A stretch of DNA of 64,000 nt from Chthonobacter rhizosphaerae (GCF_013839525.1 NZ_JACDIS010000004.1:372001-436000); one strand, 5' to 3'. Shown: positions 26,201 through 34,776, numbered from the stretch's first letter. Program-made: numbers and translations. The notes: generated from the letters alone by a model not told the origin.

Positions 26201-28392
26201 ACGGTGGGGTCGTTCGGGCGCGCCCGGGCGGCGGCCCGGGTGAGACCCACCGCGTCGACGGTGGCGCCGCGCTGGCCGAGGAGGGTGACGAGGTTCTGGA
26301 GCGCGCCGCCGTGGGCGGGATCGAAGGCGAGCGCGGTGACGAGCGCCCGTTCGGCCTCGGCGAGGTCGCCGGCGTTCTTCAGGAGCACGCCGAGATTGGC
26401 GAAGCCGTTGGCGTCCGTGGGCGCGACCGCGACCGACCGCCAGGCGAGCGGCAGGGCCGCCGTCGCCGCCTCCCGGCTGCGGTCGGCGCTCTCGAACTGC
26501 GCGATGGCGAGGAGGTTGAGCGCCCGGGCGTCGTCCGGGTCGTGGGCCAGACGGGCGCGGTAGAGGCCGATCGCCTCGCCGTGGCGGCCGGCGGCGTGGG
26601 CCGCGATGGCGTCGTCGAGGCCCGGCGGGGCGGCCTGCAGCGCGCCGTCGTCGCGCTCCGTCTCCCGGGCGTCCACAAGGGCCGCCAGCTGGTGCTCCAC
26701 GTGGGTGACGAGGCCGGCGACATCGCCGACGGCGGGCTGCCGGAACTGGCGCATGGACGGGTAGAAGGGCGAGATCTGGCCGTCGATGCCCCACCGGAAG
26801 TCGGGCACGTGCTTCAGGAGCACCCAGACCGGCCGGCCGAGGCCGCCGACCACGTGGGCCATGGACGTGTCGGTGGTGATGACGAGGTCGAGGCTTTCGG
26901 CGACCGCCGCCGTGTCCAGGAAGGCGCCGGGGCCGGCATCGAAGTCGTCGCCGAGGTCGATCAGCCGGAGCCCCGGCGGGGCGTCGGCCATCTGCTCCCG
27001 GCCGGGGCCCTTCTGGAGCGCGTAGAAGGCGATGCCGTCGACGCGGCCGAGGGGCGCGAGGGCGGCGAGCGGGAGGGAGCGGCCGGTCTCGGCCGGGGCG
27101 TTCGGGTTGCCCTGCCAGACGAGGCCGACGCGGAACGGCCGGCGCGCGCCGAAGCGCGGGGCCTCCAGGGCCTCCAGCCGGTCCCGCCAGCGGGCCACCC
27201 GGGCCGGATCGGCCGCCAGCACCGGCGGCGACGGGCGGAGCGTGTCGGGCGACAGGGCCAGCCGGTGCGGCAGCGACAGGAGCGGCACCCAGGCGTCCGC
27301 CGCCGGCAGGGGCTCGCCGTCGGCGAGGAGCGTGGGCGCGCCCTCGCCGGCAAAGAGCGGCGAGGCTTGAAGGAGCGGCTTCAGGGCCGGCTGAACCACC
27401 ACCACCACGCGGGCGGCGCGCGGGCGGACCCGCTCCACCAGGCGGACGAACTGGAGCGTGTCGCCGAGGCCCTGCTCCCAGTGGACGACGAGGGTGCCGT
27501 CCGGCAGGGGCGCGCCGGTCCAGAGGGGCACGGCGGCAAGGCGCGGCGGCAGGGGGTGGCCGGGGAGTTCGAAGCGGCGCTCGTAGCCGGCCCAGCCCTC
27601 CGGCCATTCGCCGAGGAGGAGATGGGTGCAGCCGACGTTGTAGTGGAGCTCGGGACTCGAGGCCGGATCGGCGCCGCCCTGCCGCCAGAGCGCGAGGGCG
27701 GCGCGCGGGTCGCCGAGGGTGCGGACCGAGACGCCGAGGTTGAGGCGGGCGGCGGCGTTGCCGGGCTCGAGGGCGAGGAGCCGGCGGTAGACCGTGACGG
27801 CGTCCTCGTCGCGGCCGAGCTCGTGGAGGACGACGCCGAGATTGTGGAGCGCGTCCCGGTCGTCCGCGTCGACCAGGAGGGCGCGGCGAAGGACGTGCTC
27901 GGCCGCCTCGAACCGGCGCTGCAGGCTGAGCACGTGGCCGGCCTGGGCCCAGGCGGTGGCGCTCGCCGGATCGGCCGCGACGGCGCAGCTCGCCGCCGCG
28001 GCGGCCTCGTCCAGGCGTCCGGCGGCGACGAGGGCGTGGACCCGGTTGATCCAGGCGCCGACCGCCCCGGGGGCGAGCCGGGTCGCCTCGGCGGCGGCCT
28101 CCACGGCCTCCCCGGCGCGGCCGAGGGCGACCAGCGGCAGGACCAGGTTCTGCCAGAAGGCGGCGGTGCCGGGGGCGAGCGCGATCGCCCGGCGGATCAG
28201 CGGCACGGCGTCGGCGGAGCGGCCCTCCTGGTGGAGGGCGACGCCGAGGAGGTGGAGGGCGACCGGATCGTCCGGCGCGGCGGCCAGGATGGACCGGTAG
28301 ACGGCGGCGGCGGCGGCGACGTCGCCGGCCGCGTGCAGGCGACGCGCCTCGGCGAGGTCGGGCCGTCCGCCCAATGCGACGGTGATCCCCAT
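23281..28392 (-). CDS. Giant protein with three tandem TPR-glycosyltransferase modules
   Basis: The protein has 1703 residues made of three similar units. The TPR blocks are at ~1-265, ~590-885 and ~1205-1395. The GT9-like domains are at ~270-575, ~885-1185 and ~1395-1703. Each GT unit has the EQG(L/F)GD motif (306-311, 921-926, 1435-1440), an L(S)LP segment, WQGNP and a TDT..H..G.LGRP end. The 21797-23281 gene is a fourth copy of the unit. Catalytic motifs look retained in all three, so this may be a processive or multi-site glycosyltransferase. The ATG at 28392 follows DUF6165 by 25 bp. Confidence 0.8.
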   Translation of the reverse strand: MGITVALGGRPDLAEARRLHAAGDVAAAAAVYRSILAAAPDDPVALHLLGVALHQEGRSADAVPLIRRAIALAPGTAAFWQNLVLPLVALGRAGEAVEAAAEATRLAPGAVGAWINRVHALVAAGRLDEAAAAASCAVAADPASATAWAQAGHVLSLQRRFEAAEHVLRRALLVDADDRDALHNLGVVLHELGRDEDAVTVYRRLLALEPGNAAARLNLGVSVRTLGDPRAALALWRQGGADPASSPELHYNVGCTHLLLGEWPEGWAGYERRFELPGHPLPPRLAAVPLWTGAPLPDGTLVVHWEQGLGDTLQFVRLVERVRPRAARVVVVVQPALKPLLQASPLFAGEGAPTLLADGEPLPAADAWVPLLSLPHRLALSPDTLRPSPPVLAADPARVARWRDRLEALEAPRFGARRPFRVGLVWQGNPNAPAETGRSLPLAALAPLGRVDGIAFYALQKGPGREQMADAPPGLRLIDLGDDFDAGPGAFLDTAAVAESLDLVITTDTSMAHVVGGLGRPVWVLLKHVPDFRWGIDGQISPFYPSMRQFRQPAVGDVAGLVTHVEHQLAALVDARETERDDGALQAAPPGLDDAIAAHAAGRHGEAIGLYRARLAHDPDDARALNLLAIAQFESADRSREAATAALPLAWRSVAVAPTDANGFANLGVLLKNAGDLAEAERALVTALAFDPAHGGALQNLVTLLGQRGATVDAVGLTRAAARARPNDPTVRRAEAQALKAAGRLAEAIEAFRAAAALAPEDARLKVLLANALDEAGDAAGAVRSWEEALVADPANVDALTNLGVSERRRGDKALAVWFYRQALEHAPANADTLTNLGTALFDLDRVADARAAFTAAMAARRGHADAAMALGMTHLIEGDFDAGFKAYEERRRSPRLGLDGGPPAFHGRDVRGRTLLLLCEQGFGDAIQFVRYAGELKARGAARVVVGCRPRLAALLAGATGVDAVAVEGGPVPPVDGAIPVMSLPHLLGTRLDTIPAAVPYLTPDPDRVRRFAERLAETDGLRIGLVWQGNPDPAVDAGRSVPLKAFAPLAAIEGVRLIALQQGPGVEQIEALGGAFRVETLGPDVDAGPDAFLDTAAVMMNLDVVVSTDTAVLHLAGALGRPAFAVLKHHAEWRWLKGRADSPWYPTLRLFRQGEAEVGTAEPWAGVVGRLAAEVAALAEGDRSRLVPRTDDPRIAPPAAPPRESGERMFGRAVAEHVTGRLDAAAALYAAVLLDHPDALEAIHMLGAIALQRRAYPRALILFQAARRRGLATPEFRTNTAIALRRLGREGDAEALLREVVAEAPEAGEAFINLGALLTDTDRPAEAVPVLETAVALRPQAPVAHRNLGNALRAVGRLAEALAAFNRAADLAPGDADIRIDRAHARLAAGDLEGGFADYEYRWQGAEMTPRALPAPLWDGARYDGRTLLVHGEQGLGDQIQFARYLALAAARGGDLVVEVRRPLLALLSGLDVGGLPVRFVEQGGPVPPHDVQAPLLSLPLLLGTTLDRVPADVPYLSADPDRVARWRDRLAGEGPLVALVWQGNPKARADRGRSPGLAALEPLLRHGAARRPPVRFVGLQKEHGLSDLAGLPADLRPRLPGPGFDDGPDAFLDSAAILTVADAVVTSDTALAHLAGALGRPTLVLLKHAPDWRWMTGRPDSVWYPTVRLLRQPAPGDWAAVAEAAGPALDALLQGGPETA

Positions 28393-28417
28393 GGCGGCGC
28401 CCCCTCCCCCGATCCCG

Positions 28418-28798
28418 TCAGTAGGCCGCGTAGGACTTCTCTTCGACGATGGCCGAGCCGAGCGCCACGTTGATGTCCTTCTTCAGCGCGGCGCGCCGGT
28501 CATTGGTGCGGTAGACCGAGCGGGCGAGCTCCACGAAGCGGTCGCCGAAGTCGCCCGCGCGCTCGCAGTCGCGGATGTGGTCCTCGATGTCCCAAAGGGC
28601 GGTGTTGACGGCCTTCAGCTCCGCCCTCAGGCCGGTGACGGCCGGCGGCAGCGGCACGGTGGCCAGGCGTTCGGAGAGGAGCTGCAGCTCGCGGGCGACG
28701 TTGGCCCGCTTGACCGGGTCGCCGATGCGCTCGGCCTTGATCTCCAGGATGGTGATCTTGTCGATCAGTTCGCCCCAGGACACCGGGATGTCGATCAT
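28418..28798 (-). CDS. DUF6165 family protein
   Basis: The protein has 126 residues, all helical. The family-typical start (VSWGELIDKITILEIKAERI), middle (ALWDIEDHIRDCERAGDFGDRFVELAR) and end (YRTNDRRAALKKDIN, EEKSYAAY) are all present. DUF6165 proteins repeatedly occur beside TPR-glycosyltransferases in proteobacteria, as here, but their function is unknown. It is probably the first gene of the operon reading into the two TPR-glycosyltransferases. Confidence 0.8.
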   Translation of the reverse strand: MIDIPVSWGELIDKITILEIKAERIGDPVKRANVARELQLLSERLATVPLPPAVTGLRAELKAVNTALWDIEDHIRDCERAGDFGDRFVELARSVYRTNDRRAALKKDINVALGSAIVEEKSYAAY

Positions 28799-28939
28799 GG
28801 CTCAGCGCTCGCCTTCTGAGGCGCCGCCCGCCCGGGCGGCCTCGGCCGAACCACTCATTCAAACATGCGAAATCGGCACTGATTCGAACGCTGCACGAAG
28901 CGCCCGGCGCTTTCAAGCGAGACGGATCCGGCGGAACGC

Positions 28940-28971
28940 GGACGGGCCGGGGGATGATCCCCGGCCCGTCC
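28940..28971. terminator. Strong hairpin after the giant repeat gene
   Basis: A perfect 13-bp stem (GGACGGGCCGGGG / CCCCGGCCCGTCC, loop of 6) lies about 30 bp past the stop of the 29003-33094 gene. There is no clear T-run, so it could be a terminator or an mRNA-stabilising structure. Confidence 0.55.
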
Positions 28972-29002
28972 CAGTCGCAGGGTCGATCGCGCAGGCGATC
29001 GA

Positions 29003-32000
29003 TCAGGAGAAGGTGATGTCGCCCGCGGCGAGGGATGTGATGCCGACCAGCTTGATCTGCATGTCCGCGGTGCCGTCGCCGCCGTTGTCGATGAGGAGCG
29101 TGGTGTCGGTGCCGTCGGTGGTGAACTTCGCCTGGGCGTTCTTGCCGTCGGTCGCGAAGGTGCCGTCCTTGCCGAGGAAGCTGAACGTTCCCTTGCCGAG
29201 CGCGGTGGCGAGGTTGATCTTGTCGGTGCCGCTCGCAAAGCCCGTGATGACGTCCTCGGCGGCGGCGGTGGACTGGTCCGCCTTGGTGTAGCGGACGGTG
29301 TCCGTGCCCGAGCCGAGGGTGATGTCGTCCCCCTTGGCGGCGACGCTCTGGAAGGTGTTGGTGCCGTTGCCGAGATCGACCGTCACGGCGCCCGTGCCGG
29401 TGATCACCACCACGTCGTTGGAGGCGGAGCCGGTGATCGTCTCCACGTCCGCGAGGGTCACCGTGCCGCCGCCGTTGAGGACGACGAGGTCGGTGGTGGC
29501 GGCCGAGCCGGTGACGATCTCCACGCTGGACACCGTCATGGTGGCGGTGGAGCCGAGCGTCAGCTTGTCGACGCCGGTGCTGCCGGTGACCGTCTCGACG
29601 TTGTTCACCGTGAGCGTGGAGGCGACCGAAAGGGTGAGGCTGTCCGCGCCGGCGCCGAGATTGATGCTGGTGGCGGCCTTGTCCTTCAGGGTGACCACGT
29701 CCGCGCCGGTGCCGCCCGTGATCGTCTCCACGCCGGTGAGCGTGGCGGTCGCGCCGGCGTTGTTGAAGGTGACGCTGTCGAGACCGGCCGCGAGGTCGAC
29801 GGTGACGCCCGCCGCGGCGCCGGTGAACACCACCGTGTCGGCCCCGCCGGCGCCGGTGATGGTCTCCACGTTGATGACGTTGAGGCTGTTGGTGAAAGCG
29901 CCGAGCTTGACGGTGTCGCTGCCGCCGGCGAGGTCGATCGAGATGCCGCCGGCCGCCGCCTTGAGGACGATGGCGTCCGCCCCGGCGTCGCCCACCACGG
30001 TCTCCACGTTGGAGACGGTGACGGTGTTGGCGAAGTTGCCGAGGGTGAGGGTGTCGCTCCCGGCCCCGAGGTCGATGGCGCCCCGGTAGACCGTCCCGAG
30101 GGTGACCGCGTCCGACTGGGACCCGCCGGTGATCTGCTCCACGTTGGAGATGGTGAGCGTGTTGCCGGTGGCCGCCAGGGTGAGCTTGTCGACGCCCGCG
30201 CCGAGGTCGAGGCTGCCCGCCGTGATGGACGTGGTGAGCACGACCGCGTCAGCGCCGGAGCTGCCCGCGAGGGTCTCCACGTTGGTGACCGTGTAGGTGC
30301 CCGCCGCCCCGAGGGTGAGGCTGTCGGAGCCGGCGCCGAGATCGATGGAAAGGCCCGAGCCCTTGCCGGACAGGGTGATCACGTCCGCGCCGGTGCCGCC
30401 CGCGATGGTCTCGACGTTGGCGATGGTGACCGTGTTGCCGGCGTCGGCGAGGGTCAGCTTGTCCTTGCCGGCGCCGAGATCCACGGTGCCGGAGAGCGAC
30501 GAGGTGGCGGTGATCACGTCGGTGTTGGCGCCGCCGACCAGCGTCTCGACGTTGGCGATCGTCAGCGTGTTGACGAACTTGCCGAGCGTCAGCTTGTCGC
30601 TGCCGGCGCCGAGGTCGATGGTGCCGGCGGTGACGGCGCTCGCCAGGGTGACGACGTCCGAACCGGAGTTGCCGGTGAGGGTCTCCACGCCGGACACCAC
30701 CAGGGTGTTGGCGACGTTGGAGAGGAGGATGGTGTCCGCGCCGGAGGAGCCGACGACGGTCTCCACGTTGACCACCGTCACGGTGGACCCGGCCGTCGTC
30801 AGGGTCAGCTGGTCCTTGCCGGCGCCGAGGTCCAGGCTGCCGCTGGTGATCTGGTTCGTCAGGGTGACGACGTCGTTGCCGGAGCCGCCGGTGACGGTCT
30901 CCACGTTGGTGAGCGTTACGGTGCCGCCCTTGGCCGCGAGCGTGATGCTGTCGGCGCCGTCGCCGAGGTTGACCGTGACGACGCCGGCCGCCCCGAGGGT
31001 GACCACGTCGGCGCCGGTGCCGCCCGTGATGGTCTCGGCGTTCGACACGGTGAGGGTGTTGGCGCCGTCCGCCAGGGTGAGCTTGTCCTTGCCGGCGGCG
31101 AGATCGATGGACCCGGAGGTGATCACCGAGCCGAGCGTGATGGCGTCGTCCTTGGCGCCGGCCACGATGGTCTCGACGTTGGTGATCGTCATCGTGTTGG
31201 CGAAGGCGCCGAGCTTCAGGCTGTCCGAGCCTCCGGCGAGGTCGATGGAGCCGCTCATGGCGGTGGTCAGGATGACCGTGTCGTTGGCCGAGGAGCCGAC
31301 GATGGTCTCGATGTTGCCGACCGAGATGGTGGCGGCCTGGTTGGAGAGCACGATGGCGTCGCCGGCGCCGGAGGAGCCGATCACCGCCTCCACGTTGGCG
31401 ACCGTGACCGAGGTGCCGGCCTTGCCGAACGTCAGGGTGTCCTTGCCGGCCTTGAGGTCGATGAGGCCGGCGGTGAGGACGCTGCCGAGGGTGACCGTGT
31501 CGGCGCCGGAGCCGCCCGTGACGGTCTCCACGTTGGTGACCGTCAAGATGCCGCCCTTGGAGCCGAGGGTGACGCCGTCGTCGCCGGCGCCGAGGTCGAT
31601 CGACCAGTTGCCGGCGCTGCCGAGGGTGATGGCGTCGTCGCCGGTGCCGCCGACGAGGGTCTCGATGTTGGCGATGGTGACCGTGTTGCCGTCGTCGCTG
31701 AGGGTCAGCTTGTCCTTGCCGGCGCCGAGGTCGATCGAGCCGGCGGTGAGCGCGGTGGCGAGCACCACCACGTCGTTCTTGGCGCCGCCGACGAGGGTCT
31801 CCACGTTGGTGACCGTGACGGTGTTGTTGAACGCGCCGAGCTTCAGGCTGTCGGAGCCTCCGGCGAGGTCGATGGCGCCGGAGAGCGCCGCCCCGAGCGT
31901 GACCACGTCCGAGCCCGAGCCGCCGACGAGAGTCTCGACGTTCACGACCGTGACGGTGTTGCCGGCGTTGCCGAGGGTCAGCTCGTCGGACCCGCCGGCG

Positions 32001-33094
32001 AGATCGATGGAGCCCGTGAAGGCCGTGCCGAGGGTGACGGCGTCGCTGCCGGAGGAGCCGATTAAGGTCTCCACGTTGGAGACGGTGATGTCGGCGGCCG
32101 CGCCGAGAAGGGTGAGCTTGTCCTTGCCGGCGCCGAGGTCCACGGCTCCGGCGGTGTAGCTCGCCGCGAGCGTCACGATGTCGTTGCCGCTGCCGCTGCC
32201 GGCCAGGGTCTCGACGTTCGCGATGGTGACCGTGCCGCCCTTGGAGGAGAGCGTGAGCGTGTCGTTTCCGGCGCCGAGGTCGACGGTGCCGTTGGAGAGA
32301 GCGCTGCCGAGGGTGACCACGTCGGCGCCGGTGCCGCCAATGACGGTCTCCACGTTGGAGACCGTGAGGGTGTTATCGCCGTCCTTGAGGGTGATCCGGT
32401 CCTTGCCGGCGCCGAGGTCGATGGCGCCGCCGGTGACGACCGACCCGAGGGTGACGATGTCGTCCTTGCCGGCGCCGACCAGCGTCTCGACGTTGGTGAC
32501 CGTCAGGGTGTTGTTGAAGGTCCCGAGGATCAGCCGGTCGCTGCCGCCGGCGAGGTCGATGGTGCCGGCCGTGACGGCGGTGCCGAGCGTGACCACGTCG
32601 CCGCCGGTGTCGCCGGTGAGGGTCTCCACGTTGGAGATCGTGAGCGTGTTGGCCGCCGCGAACAGGGTGAGGCTGTCGGCGCCGCCCATCAGGTCGATCT
32701 TGGTGCCGACCGCCGCCGCGCCGAGCGTGATGACGTCCGAACCGGACCCGCCGACGATCTGCTCGACGTTCTGCACCGTGGCGGTGTTGGCGAAGTTGCC
32801 GAAGGTGAGCTTGTCCGCGCCGCCGCCGAGATCGATGGTGCCGGCGGTGACCTGGGTCGAGAGGGTGATGACGTCCACGCCGGACCCGCCGGTGATCGTC
32901 TCCACGTTGCCGACGGTCGCGGTCGCGCCGGACTTGCCGATGACGAGCGCGTCGGCGCCCGCCCCGAGGTCGATGGACACGCCCTTGAAGGTGCCGTCCA
33001 GGGTGATCGCGTCATCGCCGGTTCCGCTGGTGATGACCGTGGCCAGCGGGATCGTCGCGGTGACCCCAGTGTTTCCGAAGCTGAACGTCGACAC
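29003..33094 (-). CDS. Giant repeat surface protein, probable type I secretion substrate
   Basis: The protein has 1363 residues with no Sec signal. About 28 copies of a core close to NVETxxGGxGxD occur, typically every 42-46 residues, alternating with (I/V)DLGAGxDxLTL strands. This is RTX-like and predicts a beta-helix or roll, probably calcium-binding. A higher-order unit of five repeats recurs at 229, 209 and 209 residues. The C-terminal ~120 residues (DVITGFASGTDKINL to GITSLAAGDITFS) match type I secretion targeting domains. The GTG at 33094 is chosen because GGAGGG lies 7 bases upstream. It is likely an S-layer or adhesin type protein. Confidence 0.85.
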   Translation of the reverse strand: MSTFSFGNTGVTATIPLATVITSGTGDDAITLDGTFKGVSIDLGAGADALVIGKSGATATVGNVETITGGSGVDVITLSTQVTAGTIDLGGGADKLTFGNFANTATVQNVEQIVGGSGSDVITLGAAAVGTKIDLMGGADSLTLFAAANTLTISNVETLTGDTGGDVVTLGTAVTAGTIDLAGGSDRLILGTFNNTLTVTNVETLVGAGKDDIVTLGSVVTGGAIDLGAGKDRITLKDGDNTLTVSNVETVIGGTGADVVTLGSALSNGTVDLGAGNDTLTLSSKGGTVTIANVETLAGSGSGNDIVTLAASYTAGAVDLGAGKDKLTLLGAAADITVSNVETLIGSSGSDAVTLGTAFTGSIDLAGGSDELTLGNAGNTVTVVNVETLVGGSGSDVVTLGAALSGAIDLAGGSDSLKLGAFNNTVTVTNVETLVGGAKNDVVVLATALTAGSIDLGAGKDKLTLSDDGNTVTIANIETLVGGTGDDAITLGSAGNWSIDLGAGDDGVTLGSKGGILTVTNVETVTGGSGADTVTLGSVLTAGLIDLKAGKDTLTFGKAGTSVTVANVEAVIGSSGAGDAIVLSNQAATISVGNIETIVGSSANDTVILTTAMSGSIDLAGGSDSLKLGAFANTMTITNVETIVAGAKDDAITLGSVITSGSIDLAAGKDKLTLADGANTLTVSNAETITGGTGADVVTLGAAGVVTVNLGDGADSITLAAKGGTVTLTNVETVTGGSGNDVVTLTNQITSGSLDLGAGKDQLTLTTAGSTVTVVNVETVVGSSGADTILLSNVANTLVVSGVETLTGNSGSDVVTLASAVTAGTIDLGAGSDKLTLGKFVNTLTIANVETLVGGANTDVITATSSLSGTVDLGAGKDKLTLADAGNTVTIANVETIAGGTGADVITLSGKGSGLSIDLGAGSDSLTLGAAGTYTVTNVETLAGSSGADAVVLTTSITAGSLDLGAGVDKLTLAATGNTLTISNVEQITGGSQSDAVTLGTVYRGAIDLGAGSDTLTLGNFANTVTVSNVETVVGDAGADAIVLKAAAGGISIDLAGGSDTVKLGAFTNSLNVINVETITGAGGADTVVFTGAAAGVTVDLAAGLDSVTFNNAGATATLTGVETITGGTGADVVTLKDKAATSINLGAGADSLTLSVASTLTVNNVETVTGSTGVDKLTLGSTATMTVSSVEIVTGSAATTDLVVLNGGGTVTLADVETITGSASNDVVVITGTGAVTVDLGNGTNTFQSVAAKGDDITLGSGTDTVRYTKADQSTAAAEDVITGFASGTDKINLATALGKGTFSFLGKDGTFATDGKNAQAKFTTDGTDTTLLIDNGGDGTADMQIKLVGITSLAAGDITFS

Positions 33095-33513
33095 GAGCAC
33101 GCCCTCCGAATGAACGGCGCGTGAAATCCGCCGGACGATCCTCCTGGACCGCCGTCGACCGAAACTCCGGTCGCGCCCCCGCCATTCCAGGGGAGAGATA
33201 TAAAGATGTGCATTTAAAGACGGGTTAATGCAGGTGGGGCGCGCATCCCGCATCGTCAGTCCGCGCAGAGACCTGGAACAAGACGCAGCAAAGGTAGGAT
33301 TATTGAAGCCGGCCAGCGCCTTGCGACGATGCTACCGGGGCGGCCGGAGCGCCCGGACCTCCTGCGGTCCGACGGATGTCGGTAACCGGTTGGTCACCCT
33401 GTCGGCGAAGACCCGCGGCACCGACGGAACCCGCGCGGTGCCCGGCGGGCGTGCCCGACCTTCGCCGCAGTCTGCCCCTAACAGCGGCGCGTGGCGCGTG
33501 AAAGGGACTTGCG
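33095..33513. promoter_or_regulatory. Promoter region with perfect CtrA box upstream of the giant protein
   Basis: This 419-bp intergenic stretch contains TTAA-AGACGGG-TTAA (33214-33228), an exact TTAA-N7-TTAA CtrA box, about 120 bp upstream of the giant gene start. The box is palindromic in its half-sites, so it works on either strand. Nothing else is recognised in this stretch, which must also carry the promoter of the 33514 gene. Confidence 0.55.
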
Positions 33514-33864
33514 ATGATCTGGACGATCCTGATCGGGCTGGTGCTGGTGTTCTTCGTCCTCAGGGTGGTGAGGGCGGTGGTGTCGATCGTGATCGTGCTG
33601 GCGCTCGGCGCCGCGCTCCTCGCCTATGGCGGGGGCGTGCGGCTGGAGGACGTGCCCGGGCATCTCGCCGACTATGGCGTCGCGCTTCCGACGCCGGGCG
33701 AGGCGGTGCTGGCGGCGGAACGCTGGACCGCGTGCACGCTGTCGCGCGTGCAGGCGTTCAGCGGCGAGCCGGCCCGGCGGGACCCGTGGGATCCCGATCC
33801 GTGCGCGGATCCGGACGAGACGGATCCCTATGGGCAGGATGGTCCGTACCGTCCGCGGACCTGA
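33514..33864 (+). CDS. Small membrane protein, hypothetical
   Basis: The protein has 116 residues. Two close hydrophobic segments (residues 2-17 and 21-40, WTILIGLVLVFFVLRVV and VVSIVIVLALGAALLAYG) are followed by a soluble tail that becomes strongly acidic and proline-rich (DPWDPDPCADPDETDPYG). I do not recognise a family. It is transcribed divergently from the giant repeat gene, and its 3' end carries a hairpin overlapping the stop. Confidence 0.6.
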   Translation: MIWTILIGLVLVFFVLRVVRAVVSIVIVLALGAALLAYGGGVRLEDVPGHLADYGVALPTPGEAVLAAERWTACTLSRVQAFSGEPARRDPWDPDPCADPDETDPYGQDGPYRPRT

Positions 33865-33878
33865 ACGGTCGCGGACGG
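33849..33878. terminator. Hairpin between convergent genes
   Basis: The stem CCGTCCGC / GCGGACGG has an inner GACC / GGTC stem and overlaps the stop of the 33514 gene. It is followed by no clear T-run. It probably serves both converging transcripts. Confidence 0.45.
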
Positions 33879-33924
33879 ACGGGTTCCGGACCGGCTGCGA
33901 CGCACCGGTCCGGCCCGTTCATGA

Positions 33925-34374
33925 TCAGGACCGCCGCAGACCGAAGATGCCGCGGATGAAGGCCCAAAGCGGTGCAGGATCGCTGAAGCGGGCCTTGCTG
34001 CGCAGCCGCTTGGCGACGCCCGCTCCGGTCATGGTGCCATGATAATGGCAGTCGCACAGGAGGTGATGGGCCTCGTGGGCGTTGAGCCCGAAATAGTCCA
34101 TCACATCGCCGAGCCGATCGCTCTTCAGGCCGTCGGCCCTGAGCTCCGGGTCCGCGAAGGCCACAGCCAGGGGCGTATGGTCGCCGCGCGCCAGGAGCCT
34201 TTCCTCCGGCGTCAGATACTCGATCCGGTAGAGCGGGGCCATCGGCGCCTCCGCCTTCTCCAGAAGAGTGGCCCACCGCTCCAGGCGCTGGCGCTGGGTC
34301 AGCCGTACCGGCGGCGTGACCGCCGGCGTGACGTCGGCCTTGACGCGGATCTGGTCCAGGGATTCGTGCTTCAT
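33925..34374 (-). CDS. Hypothetical protein
   Basis: The protein has 149 residues, mostly helical, with a central block LTQRQRLERWATLLEKAEAPMAPLYRIEYLTPEER. A His/Cys-rich segment (NAHEAHHLLCDCHYHGTMTG) could bind metal, and the C-terminus is basic (LRSKARFSDPAPLWAFIRGIFGLRRS). I know no family for it, though the LTQRQRLERWA and YLTPEER motifs recur in short alphaproteobacterial proteins of unknown role. The ATG at 34374 begins the conserved-looking part, and the open frame upstream is non-coding GC-rich sequence. Confidence 0.6.
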   Translation of the reverse strand: MKHESLDQIRVKADVTPAVTPPVRLTQRQRLERWATLLEKAEAPMAPLYRIEYLTPEERLLARGDHTPLAVAFADPELRADGLKSDRLGDVMDYFGLNAHEAHHLLCDCHYHGTMTGAGVAKRLRSKARFSDPAPLWAFIRGIFGLRRS

Positions 34375-34712
34375 TGCAGCCTCCGAACGTGAGGCCCCCA
34401 CCTGTTCCGAGACGGAGCGCGGCCACGGATCATCGCCGGGGTCGGAACTCCTGACCGTTCTCGCGGCGGGCCGGCGTGGGCGGTGCGGACACGGGCGGCG
34501 GGACGGTCTGGCCGTCTTCGGGGCCGTGCGTCGCAGGGCGGACGCGGCGGGTCGCGACGTCGGCGCGGGACACGAGAGCGGGCCGGACCCCGGCTTCGGG
34601 GGCGGGCGGGCGACTGGCACCGACACGAGGGAGTGTACAGAAACTTTCCGCGTCCGGAAACCCGGTCCACCCGCCACCTTCGGCGGCAAGGCCCGCCGAA
34701 CCGGCATGGAAC

Positions 34713-34737
34713 GGAACGCACGCGGCCCCACGGGGTT
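34713..34737 (+). promoter_or_regulatory. EcfG-like promoter candidate in a 402-bp intergenic stretch
   Basis: GGAAC, then 16 bases, then GGTT, one mismatch from GGAAC-N16-CGTT, ending 39 bases before the response-regulator ATG. The rest of 34375-34776 shows nothing else I can name. Confidence 0.35.
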
Positions 34738-34776
34738 GAAGGGTCAAGTTGGACTAAAATCAAGAGTTCACGCGAA

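Noticed and set aside
24094-28473. A 1459-codon open frame on the plus strand opposite the giant TPR-glycosyltransferase gene
   Set aside because: It is a shadow of the coding strand caused by very high GC and few stop codons. Its translation has no domain motifs, while the minus strand shows clear TPR and GT motifs.
29003-33094. Regular repeats that could suggest a CRISPR array or satellite
   Set aside because: The repeats are coding, in frame with a period of 42-46 codons and degenerate at third positions. There are no unique spacers.
29298-33113. Long open frames on the plus strand across the repeat gene, translating to repeated V/S/P/A-rich segments
   Set aside because: They mirror the repeats of the minus-strand protein. 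The minus strand has the RTX-like motifs and secretion C-terminus.
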